In this document: one piece after another, positions 1 to 6,597 of the stretch
Layout: each line of letters opens with the position of its first letter
Numbering within the stretch: position 1 is the first letter of the stretch
Source of the DNA: an uncultured Muribaculaceae bacterium
GTDB taxonomy: Bacteria > Bacteroidota > Bacteroidia > Bacteroidales > Muribaculaceae
Direction: 5' to 3'
Assembly (NCBI GenBank): GCA_910576775.1
Contig: CAJTJV010000045.1
Span: 1-18,711 of the forward strand
DNA length: 18,711 nt
Program-made: the position numbers and the translations under genes
Notes under the pieces: generated by a model
Database searches by the model: none
Seen by the model: the letters and a program-made list of their open reading frames with translations, nothing else
What the model was told of the DNA's origin: nothing

Positions 1-46
1 ATACTGATTTCCAAGCAAAAACTATATTTTAATGTTCTCTTTTTTG

Positions 47-119
<73 letters not shown>

Positions 120-143
120 ATTGGCCTTTCTGATTTTGCGCTG

Positions 144-175
144 CAAAGTTAGGCACTTTATTTTAATCCTCCAAA
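144..175 (-). promoter_or_regulatory. Bacteroidota-type promoter of the tRNA-Gly gene
   Basis: On the minus strand, TTTG (172-175) is followed after 20 nt by TAACTTTG (144-151). This matches the Bacteroides housekeeping consensus TTTG-N19-21-TAnnTTTG. The -7 box ends 24 nt before the tRNA 5' end, leaving a short leader to be trimmed by RNase P. The rest of the 120-246 gap shows no gene and no convincing terminator for the HD-domain gene upstream. Confidence 0.8.
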
Positions 176-246
176 TGTTTTTGGGATTTTTTTGTCTCGT
201 AGGAACGCTTTGTATGTATAATGCTGTGTGCTGTAGTTGTTTATTG

Positions 247-864
247 TTACATCTTCTTGACAGGTCTCTCAATTATGCCTGATGCAAGAGTGTCTGCTGT
301 GTGAATAAGTGTCTGCAAGGAGGTTTGTTTGCTTGCCTGGCGATAAAAACGCTCGTCGTCTCGATTGAGATTCCATGGTCCCATATGCCAACGAATAGCA
401 TATATCTCATCATCTGTTAAGTCAAGACCGGATTGCAGAAGCTGTATTACAGATTTTTCGCCATGTCCTACCGGGAAATTTTCGTCATGAATTTCATAGG
501 CTTCAACATCTTCGTATATGCCTATTTCATTGCGACGCTTCTTTTTTACAAGTTGATAGAAATCAGACTTGCATACGTCATGGAGCAGTGCTGCTATAGC
601 TATCGAATCAGGCTTCAGTTCATTTTCAAGGTCTGGGCGCATTCTTATCACTGTATCACGTACTGACATCGCTACGTCGTAGACATTCAGTGAATGTTCG
701 AGCAGACCGCCGGGGAAAGCGTGATGTCCCTGGGATGAGGCGGGTGCGTCAAAGAATCCCCATGATTCAAGGTCTTCAATTATGTAATCGATGTTTTCGC
801 GGCCAGTTTTGCGTAGTATGTCGCAGAAGCGTTCTTTATTAGTTTGAATATTGTTGGTTGGCAT
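247..864 (-). CDS. HD-domain phosphohydrolase, YhaM-like catalytic domain
   Basis: This gene encodes a protein of 205 residues, probably a soluble metal-dependent phosphohydrolase or nuclease. The metal ligands of the HD superfamily are in order: H57 in the segment GGLLEH, H95-D96 in LLHDVCK, H134 in VGHGEKS, H160 in IRWHMG, and H188/D191 in HTAD. The segment HHAFPGGLLEHSLNV (residues 47-61) closely resembles the start of the HD domain of the YhaM 3'-5' exoribonuclease family. YhaM proteins have about 310 residues and an N-terminal OB fold, which is absent here, so a nucleotide substrate is only inferred. The ATG at 862-864 was chosen because it lies 2 nt after the cardiolipin synthase stop. 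The longer reading from 936 would extend 70 nt into that gene. It is the last gene of the local operon. Confidence 0.88.
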   Translation of the reverse strand: MPTNNIQTNKERFCDILRKTGRENIDYIIEDLESWGFFDAPASSQGHHAFPGGLLEHSLNVYDVAMSVRDTVIRMRPDLENELKPDSIAIAALLHDVCKSDFYQLVKKKRRNEIGIYEDVEAYEIHDENFPVGHGEKSVIQLLQSGLDLTDDEIYAIRWHMGPWNLNRDDERFYRQASKQTSLQTLIHTADTLASGIIERPVKKM

Positions 865-866
865 TT

Positions 867-2336
867 TTATAGTACAGGGCTTAACAATCTTATGATTGAT
901 TCTGCAATTTTGTCTTTTATCGGGCGTTTTCTCCATTGAGATGGTACAACGCGAGAACTCTTTTTCAGATCTTCTTTGAATATTTCGAGAATCTTAGTAT
1001 TGAAATCTTTGCTGAAGAAAAACATATTGGCTTCGAAATTATAGTCGAAGCTTCTGAAATCGAAATTGGTCGATCCTATGCTTACAATCTCGTTATCGAT
1101 GATAATCAGTTTGGAGTGGAGCATTCCGGCATTGTAGCGGTAAATCTTGATTCCGGCTCTCAGGCATTCGGAGATATAGGATGCGGAGGCGTATGTGAGC
1201 ATCACAGAGTCGCTATGGTGCGGGATAAGGATTCGGACATCAACGTGTGCGAGTGCTGCTGCCTGAAGAGCTTTAAGAAGACTTTCGGTCGGTAGAAAAT
1301 AAGGCGTATGAATATATACGCGTTTGCTTGCATTTGCTATCGCCTTATGGAATGCGAGGGCAATATTGGACCATTGGGATGTAGGACCTGATGTGAGCAA
1401 TTGCATTCCAACACCGCATACAAAATTCTTGGATTTCGGATAGTTGTTTAAATCGACCGCTGTTTTTCCATAATCAATAAGTCCGCCTCCCATAAAGTTC
1501 CAGTCTACGGCAAATGAATACTGCAAAGCCGCGACGACAGGCCCGGTTACCCGCACGTGGGTGTCGCGCCAGGATTCAAAATTTTTTCCGCCGTCGATAT
1601 AGCGGTCGGCAACATTCATTCCGCCTATATATCCTATACAATTGTCGATAATGCATATTTTACGGTGGTTTCTCCAGTTGACTCTGGTGCCAAGCTGCGG
1701 GAACGTAACCTTAAAGAATGGATGTGCTTCAATCCCGCCGGCTCGAAGTTCTTTGAAGAATTTTTCTTTTACATGGAAAGAACCAACATGGTCGTAAATC
1801 AGGAGTACAGAAACGCCTTGGCCGGCTTTTTCTTTGAGAATATCTGCCAGCTCTCTTCCAATCCTGTCATCTTCAAAGATAAAATATTGCAAGTGAATAC
1901 TGTTTCTGGCTGCTTTCAAGTCTGCCTTCAGCGCTTCGAATTTACTTGTGCCGTCGTTGAATACCTCAACACTGTTGTCAGGATAAAATTGGGCTCCTAT
2001 TAGCGAACGCCCGAGATTAATCTGTTGCAGTGTGGCCGATGACAGTCCAAAGGATTTTGGGTCTACATTGATTTTTTCTTCCCGGCTCCGCAGTTTTCGT
2101 CTGTTGCGTTGCGAAATCATTCGCGTATTCTTTATATTGCGGCCGAAAAAAATGTACAGTATCAGGCCGACAACCGGCAGTAGAAGAAGAACAGTTACCC
2201 AAGCGAGAGATTTTACCGGGTTGCGATTCTCTGACAATATAACGCATATGATAACGATTGTCGAACTGATAGCTACAAAAGCGAATACTCCGGATATCCA
2301 CCCGGATGCAAATAAACTTTGTAGTGGTTGAAACAT
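867..2336 (-). CDS. cls: cardiolipin synthase (phospholipase D family)
   Basis: This is a 489-residue membrane enzyme that condenses two phosphatidylglycerol molecules to cardiolipin and glycerol. Two N-terminal hydrophobic segments (about 15-35 and 43-64, the PLDc_N region) are followed by two phospholipase D domains. The first HKD motif is HRKICIIDN (H224, K226, D231) followed by GGMN. The second is HSKLIIIDN (H407, K409, D414) followed by GSTNFDFRS. Length and layout match ClsA-type enzymes, and both active-site halves are intact. The gene starts 72 nt after a pRiA4b ORF-3-like gene, with a GC-rich hairpin in that gap, and is followed 2 nt later by the HD-domain gene. Cardiolipin synthase identity is firm at family level; other phosphatidyltransferase activity cannot be excluded from sequence. 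Confidence 0.95.
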   Translation of the reverse strand: MFQPLQSLFASGWISGVFAFVAISSTIVIICVILSENRNPVKSLAWVTVLLLLPVVGLILYIFFGRNIKNTRMISQRNRRKLRSREEKINVDPKSFGLSSATLQQINLGRSLIGAQFYPDNSVEVFNDGTSKFEALKADLKAARNSIHLQYFIFEDDRIGRELADILKEKAGQGVSVLLIYDHVGSFHVKEKFFKELRAGGIEAHPFFKVTFPQLGTRVNWRNHRKICIIDNCIGYIGGMNVADRYIDGGKNFESWRDTHVRVTGPVVAALQYSFAVDWNFMGGGLIDYGKTAVDLNNYPKSKNFVCGVGMQLLTSGPTSQWSNIALAFHKAIANASKRVYIHTPYFLPTESLLKALQAAALAHVDVRILIPHHSDSVMLTYASASYISECLRAGIKIYRYNAGMLHSKLIIIDNEIVSIGSTNFDFRSFDYNFEANMFFFSKDFNTKILEIFKEDLKKSSRVVPSQWRKRPIKDKIAESIIRLLSPVL

Positions 2337-2354
2337 TCGTTAAAATAGCGTAAA

Positions 2355-2382
2355 CCCGGCGGCGGGAGATTCCGCTGTCGGG
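2355..2382 (-). other. GC-rich hairpin between the pRiA4b-like gene and cls
   Basis: The minus strand reads CCCGACAGCGG, a short loop, then CCGCCGCCGGG. These arms pair at 9 of 11 positions. The hairpin lies in the 72-nt gap downstream of the pRiA4b ORF-3-like stop and 19 nt before the cls ATG. Only a short TTTA and a later TTTT follow it, so it is a poor classical terminator. It may instead act as an attenuator, an mRNA 3'-end stabiliser or a block to cls translation. I see no promoter box in the gap, so cls probably depends on transcription from upstream. Confidence 0.4.
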
Positions 2383-2408
2383 ATTATAGATAATATTGAT
2401 TGCCGACC

Positions 2409-2963
2409 TTAGTCGTTAAGTGGCATTTCGTCGAAACCTTGACCGTCGAGTTCGTCATCGTTATAGCCGTCGGAGCCGTAAAAATCTTCGTCAAAATCAT
2501 TACGGACATCCGGAACAGCAGATTTTGTATCGGCCTTATTGTCAAAGATATCTTCTTCAAGGAATTCGGCAGGTGCTTGCCCTACAGAAAGTGATACTAC
2601 CGGTTCCATAAGAGTTTTACCTGTAATCATACGGTTCATTTCCATGAAGAATGCGCGTTCTGTGATATAGTCGAAAACAAACAGCATTTTTTGTCCTTCA
2701 TCTTCGATAAAATCACCGAGTACGGACTCGTCCATCAGCCATATCTCCTGATCGGGCTCTGTTCCCATGTCCTCTGAGGTTATTTCTTTTTCCTTTTCCC
2801 AATTGTCGTCACATAGTACAAAGGAGCTAAGTTTGTTGTTGTCGTAACCCACAGAGTTGCAGATGGCTTTCTTCAAATCAAGAAATGTAGATGATGCGTC
2901 AATCTGTATTTCTCTTTTGAAATGATCCACCTCATCCGATACTAATTTGAAATTAAATATCAT
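2409..2963 (-). CDS. plasmid pRiA4b ORF-3 family protein (IS1096 passenger TnpR-like)
   Basis: This encodes 184 residues with no known enzymatic role. The N-terminal part, about 1-110, fits the pRiA4b ORF-3 (PF07929) pattern. It has an alternating strand start, a segment FVLCDDNWEKEKEIT (48-62), IWLMDESVLGDFIEDEG (74-90), then MLFVFDY (93-99) and RAFFMEM (103-109). The C-terminal part, about 131-184, is strikingly acidic: I count 19 Asp/Glu against 3 Lys/Arg. It is probably disordered. Despite the family's name, no transposase, terminal repeats or other mobile sequence lies nearby, so it is a chromosomal gene. It is preceded by a candidate promoter and leads into cls and the HD-domain gene. 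The function is unknown; the acidic tail suggests protein-protein or metal/cation contacts, which is only inference. Confidence 0.82.
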   Translation of the reverse strand: MIFNFKLVSDEVDHFKREIQIDASSTFLDLKKAICNSVGYDNNKLSSFVLCDDNWEKEKEITSEDMGTEPDQEIWLMDESVLGDFIEDEGQKMLFVFDYITERAFFMEMNRMITGKTLMEPVVSLSVGQAPAEFLEEDIFDNKADTKSAVPDVRNDFDEDFYGSDGYNDDELDGQGFDEMPLND

Positions 2964-3015
2964 ATTATTTGCAGTTCTTTTTCGTTGTGTTGAAAATAGC
3001 TTTAGAATTACTTTG

Positions 3016-3048
3016 CGAAATTAGCAACAAAGCCATGAATCTTGCAAA
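3016..3048 (-). promoter_or_regulatory. candidate promoter for the pRiA4b-like gene, cls and HD-domain gene
   Basis: On the minus strand, TTTG (3045-3048) and TAATTTCG (3016-3023) are separated by 21 nt. The -33 box fits the Bacteroides consensus; the -7 box departs at one position (TTTC for TTTG). The start codon is about 52 nt downstream. The -33 box overlaps the end of a T8 run that follows an A7 run (about 3045-3067). This A7/T8 pair could also serve as a weak terminator for the DUF2156 gene, but the stem would be only A-U pairs around a 7-nt loop. Confidence 0.45.
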
Positions 3049-3080
3049 AAAAACGGCGACTTTTTTTATTTCGTCCAGTA

Positions 3081-4025
3081 TTAAAATTCAATATTGAATT
3101 TTTTGAGCAGGAATGCCGGATGATATGACTGTTTGGCATATCTGAGGCCTGGGTCTCCTGCATCATCCTCCCGGTTAATATATTTGATGTCGGGATTGAG
3201 GAATAACATTCTTTCTGCAAACAGTTTATTTATTGCTTCTCCTGCGCCGGCTACAAGATGCTCCATTTTTTCGATGTGAAGGATTAATGTATCTCCGGAA
3301 ATTTCGCCTATGGTAAAAGCTACAATTTTTCCATCATTGTCCCGCAGGCAAGCTCCATGAAAGCCTAATGCATTGTAATTCTTCAATGTCTCGGCACAAC
3401 AATTCCATTCAAAATATGCCATGTCCTCGTTGGCTTTAAAGGATTCGATACCAAGGGTTGAGAAAAATTGTTGTATTTCGTTCAGATTTTTATGAGAAAT
3501 CCGTTCAAGCGTATAATTGGGATTATCTGCCATAAACCGATTAACATGATTTCGCTTTTTATTATAGTGCCTGCCTCCGAGTGTCGCAAGTGCTTGCGCT
3601 TCATATATATAATCAGCCCATCCATCAAGTTCTTCAATGCCAGAGGGGGGTAATGATGCTAATTCATCAAGAAAATCGTCCGGTACGGCTGTAAGTATCA
3701 GAGGCATATTATAGTTTTTGCAATATTCTTGAAGGAGTTCAATGCATCTATACATCGGCAGATTACCGACAGGAACAAGAAATGCCTGACGTCCGCTTCC
3801 ATCTTCGCTCAGGCTTTTTATGAACAATGTATCTTCGTATATACAATATTCATATTTGAACATATTTTTCCAGATAATAATACCTCCGATTGTAAAATCG
3901 CAACTGCGTGTTGCTGCGCGCGAGAGATAGGCTCTTAGGATTTGTATATCGGCAAGACCGACAGGCCGAAAAGTGAGTTCCGGCTCGCGGAATAGTGTGG
4001 CAATAGTTATAGGTGAAGGACGCAT
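3081..4025 (-). CDS. DUF2156 / phosphatidylglycerol lysyltransferase C-domain-like acyltransferase
   Basis: This encodes a 314-residue soluble protein that resembles the catalytic C-terminal GNAT-fold domain of MprF-type aminoacyl-lipid transferases (PF09924, DUF2156). Typical features are the block DGWADYIYEAQALATLGG (134-151), followed by the basic stretch RHYNKKRNHVNRF (152-164), and near the C-terminus the block INREDDAGDPGLRYAKQSYHP (283-303, key residues N284, D287, D288, G290, L294). The multi-pass flippase half of MprF is absent, and no signal peptide or membrane segment is seen. The enzyme is therefore probably cytosolic or peripheral; its donor (aminoacyl-tRNA or acyl-CoA) and acceptor are unknown. 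It is flanked by a hairpin terminator upstream and a new promoter downstream, so it looks like a single transcription unit, although I could not identify its own promoter. The ATG at 4025 is the only sensible start. Confidence 0.85.
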   Translation of the reverse strand: MRPSPITIATLFREPELTFRPVGLADIQILRAYLSRAATRSCDFTIGGIIIWKNMFKYEYCIYEDTLFIKSLSEDGSGRQAFLVPVGNLPMYRCIELLQEYCKNYNMPLILTAVPDDFLDELASLPPSGIEELDGWADYIYEAQALATLGGRHYNKKRNHVNRFMADNPNYTLERISHKNLNEIQQFFSTLGIESFKANEDMAYFEWNCCAETLKNYNALGFHGACLRDNDGKIVAFTIGEISGDTLILHIEKMEHLVAGAGEAINKLFAERMLFLNPDIKYINREDDAGDPGLRYAKQSYHPAFLLKKFNIEF

Positions 4026-4050
4026 GGTTGAAACGAGTTTTTAAGATTGT

Positions 4051-4077
4051 AAAACCGCCGATTAATAAAACCGGCGG
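4051..4077 (-). terminator. intrinsic terminator after the UlaG-like hydrolase gene
   Basis: The minus strand reads CCGCCG, an 11-nt AT-rich loop and CGGCGG, immediately followed by TTTT. The 6-bp stem is all G-C. It lies 17 nt after the stop codon of the metallo-hydrolase gene and 26 nt before the DUF2156 start, so it would end the protease/channel operon. The T-run is short, so termination may be partial. Confidence 0.55.
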
Positions 4078-4093
4078 GTGACGTTAATTACGT

Positions 4094-4828
4094 TCAAAGT
4101 TCAATCGATTGTCCGGGTTTATGAAGACAATAGAATTTTGTATTCTTTTTTACCGAATCTCTGAAATTGTATGCGTCGAAATCACAGGCCTCTTCGAAAG
4201 AACCTTTGAAATGCATCGGGAAGAAATTTACAGTTCGTATTTTTTCAAGGAATTGCCCGGCACCTGCTGCACGGTTCTTTCCTAAGCGGACATCGATAGG
4301 GAAAAAGGCTATGTCAACTGACGGATATTCTTCTGCGATTCCATTCACTATAACAGTGAATGCTTCTTTAGCTTTTGCTATTTCGCGTTCAGTGGAGGCT
4401 TCATCCCAATGCCAGTAATTGAGGTCGCCGGCGTGGAAAATTGTTTTGCCTTCTGGGAGTTCCACCAGGTAGCTTACTCCTGCATCAGTGGAACCGAATG
4501 CTTTGATTCTTATGTTATCGAATATGTTTTCGATAACGTCTCCGGCGTGCATCCACGCTATTGCGGCAGTATCGGGCGTTTCGGTAGATATGATATCATC
4601 CGACAGAATATACATGCGCTTGTGATTCTGCGCAAGGTCGAATATTGCCTTGTTGAAATGATCGCTGTGGTTGTGTGTGACAAGAAAAAGGACGTTCTTG
4701 TCAGGGTTGTGTTTAAGCGCTTTTACAACACTATAAGCCGGATCTTCACAGTCGTCAAAAATAAGAAATGTCTTTTCGGTCTCAAGCATGAAACCGGAAT
4801 TGTTGAGGAAAGTAACTTTTATTGCCAT
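4094..4828 (-). CDS. metallo-beta-lactamase-fold hydrolase, UlaG-like (Lactamase_B_3)
   Basis: This encodes 244 residues forming a soluble metallo-beta-lactamase-fold domain of the compact UlaG/Lactamase_B_3 type. The metal-binding residues are visible as THNHSDHF (51-58: H52, H54, D56, H57), FHAGD (131-135: H132, D135) and PMHF (204-207: H206). The residues NYWHWDE (137-143) after the second motif are common in this subgroup. No signal peptide is present. The substrate is unknown; family members hydrolyse lactones, phosphodiesters or similar bonds. The gene begins 4 nt after the stop of a second, different metallo-hydrolase gene and is the last gene before a hairpin terminator. A perfect 9-bp inverted repeat lies inside its coding region at 4514-4537. 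Confidence 0.9.
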   Translation of the reverse strand: MAIKVTFLNNSGFMLETEKTFLIFDDCEDPAYSVVKALKHNPDKNVLFLVTHNHSDHFNKAIFDLAQNHKRMYILSDDIISTETPDTAAIAWMHAGDVIENIFDNIRIKAFGSTDAGVSYLVELPEGKTIFHAGDLNYWHWDEASTEREIAKAKEAFTVIVNGIAEEYPSVDIAFFPIDVRLGKNRAAGAGQFLEKIRTVNFFPMHFKGSFEEACDFDAYNFRDSVKKNTKFYCLHKPGQSIEL

Positions 4829-4832
4829 AATG

Positions 4833-5633
4833 CTATATAGGTTCGTTCATGTCGATACAAAGACCGTCGAAGGCGAACCAGACATTAGGCGGCAGTAGTT
4901 TTTCTGCCTCTGCAGTCAGTCCCATATCATGACTGACATGGGTTAAATATGCCCGCTTCGGTGCGGTCATATTAATAACATTGAGGGCTTCTAAAAGTTT
5001 AAAATGAGTAGGGTGAGGATTGTGACGCAGTGCGTTAATTATAAGTATGTCGAGGCCTTTAAGTTCTGCTATTGTTTCATCCGGTAAATGGCTGCAATCT
5101 GTGATATATGCGAATTTACCGGTCTTGAATCCGAGAATCGGCAATTGGCCATGTATTACGGGCAAAGCCTTGATACTTACTGTGCGGAAGCCGGGAATCT
5201 CTATATCAAAAACATCATTCTCACGAATTGTATGAATATTGAAAGTCGGGACTCCCGGATATAGTTTCTTTGCGAAACAATAGGGTACTCGGGAGTGCAG
5301 ATCATCAGCGACACTCTGTTGGCAGTATAGTGGGAAAAGACCGTTTATGGCATCGTGGCAATAAGGCCGAAGGTCGTCGATTCCTCCGACATGGTCGTAG
5401 TGTGAATGTGTCAGAAGAGCTGCGGCAAGATCCGGCGAGTCATTTCGTAGCATCTGTTCTCTGAAATCCGGACCGCAGTCGATAAGTATATATGGAGCAC
5501 CATTCTCTGTCTGTATCATTATAGATGCTCTTAGTCGATTGTCCCTTGGGTCTTTCGACTTGCAAACAGCGCAATTGCATCTGAGTTGCGGAATACCGGT
5601 AGACGTGCCGGTGCCTAAAAATATTATTCTCAT
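4833..5633 (-). CDS. metallo-beta-lactamase-fold hydrolase, PhnP-like phosphodiesterase
   Basis: This encodes a soluble metal-dependent hydrolase of 266 residues, similar to the phosphoribosyl cyclic phosphodiesterase PhnP. It begins with FLGTGTSTGIPQ (5-16) and a Cys cluster C19-x-C21-x2-C24, which in PhnP-type enzymes binds a structural zinc. The active-site motif is THSHYDHVGG (75-84: H76, H78, D80, H81), followed by H161, D179 in ITDCSH and H232/H235-D236 in THVSHDMG. No phosphonate-utilisation gene is nearby, so the physiological substrate is probably another cyclic or linear phosphodiester, or it acts in nucleotide housekeeping. The ATG is one base after the TGA of the BamE-like gene, and the stop is 4 nt before the next hydrolase gene, so translation is probably coupled. 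Confidence 0.92.
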   Translation of the reverse strand: MRIIFLGTGTSTGIPQLRCNCAVCKSKDPRDNRLRASIMIQTENGAPYILIDCGPDFREQMLRNDSPDLAAALLTHSHYDHVGGIDDLRPYCHDAINGLFPLYCQQSVADDLHSRVPYCFAKKLYPGVPTFNIHTIRENDVFDIEIPGFRTVSIKALPVIHGQLPILGFKTGKFAYITDCSHLPDETIAELKGLDILIINALRHNPHPTHFKLLEALNVINMTAPKRAYLTHVSHDMGLTAEAEKLLPPNVWFAFDGLCIDMNEPI

Positions 5634-5634
5634 G

Positions 5635-6597
5635 TCAGAGCCGGAATCGGGTTAGCAATCCGTCTTCGAAAATTAGGAACACTCCGTCGGAATAACTCCA
5701 TACCTCACGCATGCCGCCATATGATGGAGTTCGCAGCACGTCGGGTGCCGTTCCAAGTGCAAGGCGGCATTCCTCGCGTGTCATACCATACTTTACTTTA
5801 GATGATATTATCAAATTCCAGATATCGTTGGTGATTTCCGGATGTTCTTTCCTCGGATTACTGAATGAAAATAAAGTCTCAAAATTGCGCGTGGCAGCAC
5901 GGGAATCTCCTACAGACATATAGACAGCATATTTGTTGTTACCGACTCGTGCAGCCAAATCCGGATCTGTGACGGAAAAACATACAGTGGCAGGGAAATA
6001 GGAGTCCCCGGGAAGGACGCTGTCTACTTTAATTTCAATATGGCGTAATCCATTTACTTTAGACATGTCGATAGGATTATACCACGCAGATGTTTTGACA
6101 AAAAAGCATTTTCCGACTAAAGATTCGCTAATCTGCCGTACAATGTCAAGGTCGACAGTAAAAGGAATTTCAAGGGATTTTAGTGTGTCGAGTTTTTCGG
6201 ACGTGAGACCGCTTATATTGTAAGTGTATTCAATGCCGTTCGCGTCGGAAAACACTATTTCGGTTGCATCGTCGCCAGTCATGGAGCGTGTTGGCGACAT
6301 GTTTTTGAAATAGATATTATTGCCGGGTAGTCCGGCGATAGCCTCAGGGGAAAGAGAGAAGATACGGGAGATTCTGCTGTCTGTAACTTTGAAAGCTTTT
6401 CCTTTCGTCCATTTGCAGGGCGGCAATGGTTTTATATGAGATAGGAATTGTTGTTCAGGTGTAACTCCTGAAGCTTTTTCTTTTTTTACCTCGGAATCTG
6501 TAATACGTGGAGTACTCTCGACGCCGGTGAAACATCCGCCGGCACCGAGAGTTGCTATTGCAGCGATAATTACAATCAGGATTTTCCGTCCGTTCAT
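5635..6597 (-). CDS. lipoprotein with C-terminal BamE/SmpA-like domain
   Basis: The product is a 320-residue predicted lipoprotein. The N-terminus is a signal peptide ending in the lipobox GAGGC, with lipidation expected at C22. Residues about 25-60 are polar and probably a linker. Residues 60-250 form a domain I do not recognise. The last 60 residues look like the BamE/SmpA fold, with VKYGMTREECRLALGTAP (268-285), then EVWSY (298-302) and a final strand pair ending at FRL. BamE itself is only about 110 residues, so this is a larger composite protein, and its role in outer-membrane protein assembly is only inferred from that domain. The start codon overlaps the prolyl oligopeptidase stop by one base (TAATG), and the next gene begins one base after its stop. 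Confidence 0.78.
   Translation of the reverse strand: MNGRKILIVIIAAIATLGAGGCFTGVESTPRITDSEVKKEKASGVTPEQQFLSHIKPLPPCKWTKGKAFKVTDSRISRIFSLSPEAIAGLPGNNIYFKNMSPTRSMTGDDATEIVFSDANGIEYTYNISGLTSEKLDTLKSLEIPFTVDLDIVRQISESLVGKCFFVKTSAWYNPIDMSKVNGLRHIEIKVDSVLPGDSYFPATVCFSVTDPDLAARVGNNKYAVYMSVGDSRAATRNFETLFSFSNPRKEHPEITNDIWNLIISSKVKYGMTREECRLALGTAPDVLRTPSYGGMREVWSYSDGVFLIFEDGLLTRFRL

Noticed and set aside
936..1295. Plus-strand open frame of 119 codons
   Set aside because: It lies wholly inside cardiolipin synthase, opposite its conserved second HKD region, and shows no recognisable motif or upstream promoter.
1557..2003. Plus-strand open frame of 148 codons
   Set aside because: It is antisense to the first catalytic half of cardiolipin synthase. 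Its product has no family features, and its length is explained by the opposite-strand codon bias.
2409..2963. Possible insertion sequence, suggested by the IS1096-related family name
   Set aside because: There is no transposase, inverted repeat or target duplication in the flanks, and the gene sits in a compact operon.
4409..4840. Plus-strand open frame of 143 codons
   Set aside because: It is antisense to the UlaG-like hydrolase, whose metal motifs are intact; no supporting signal was found.
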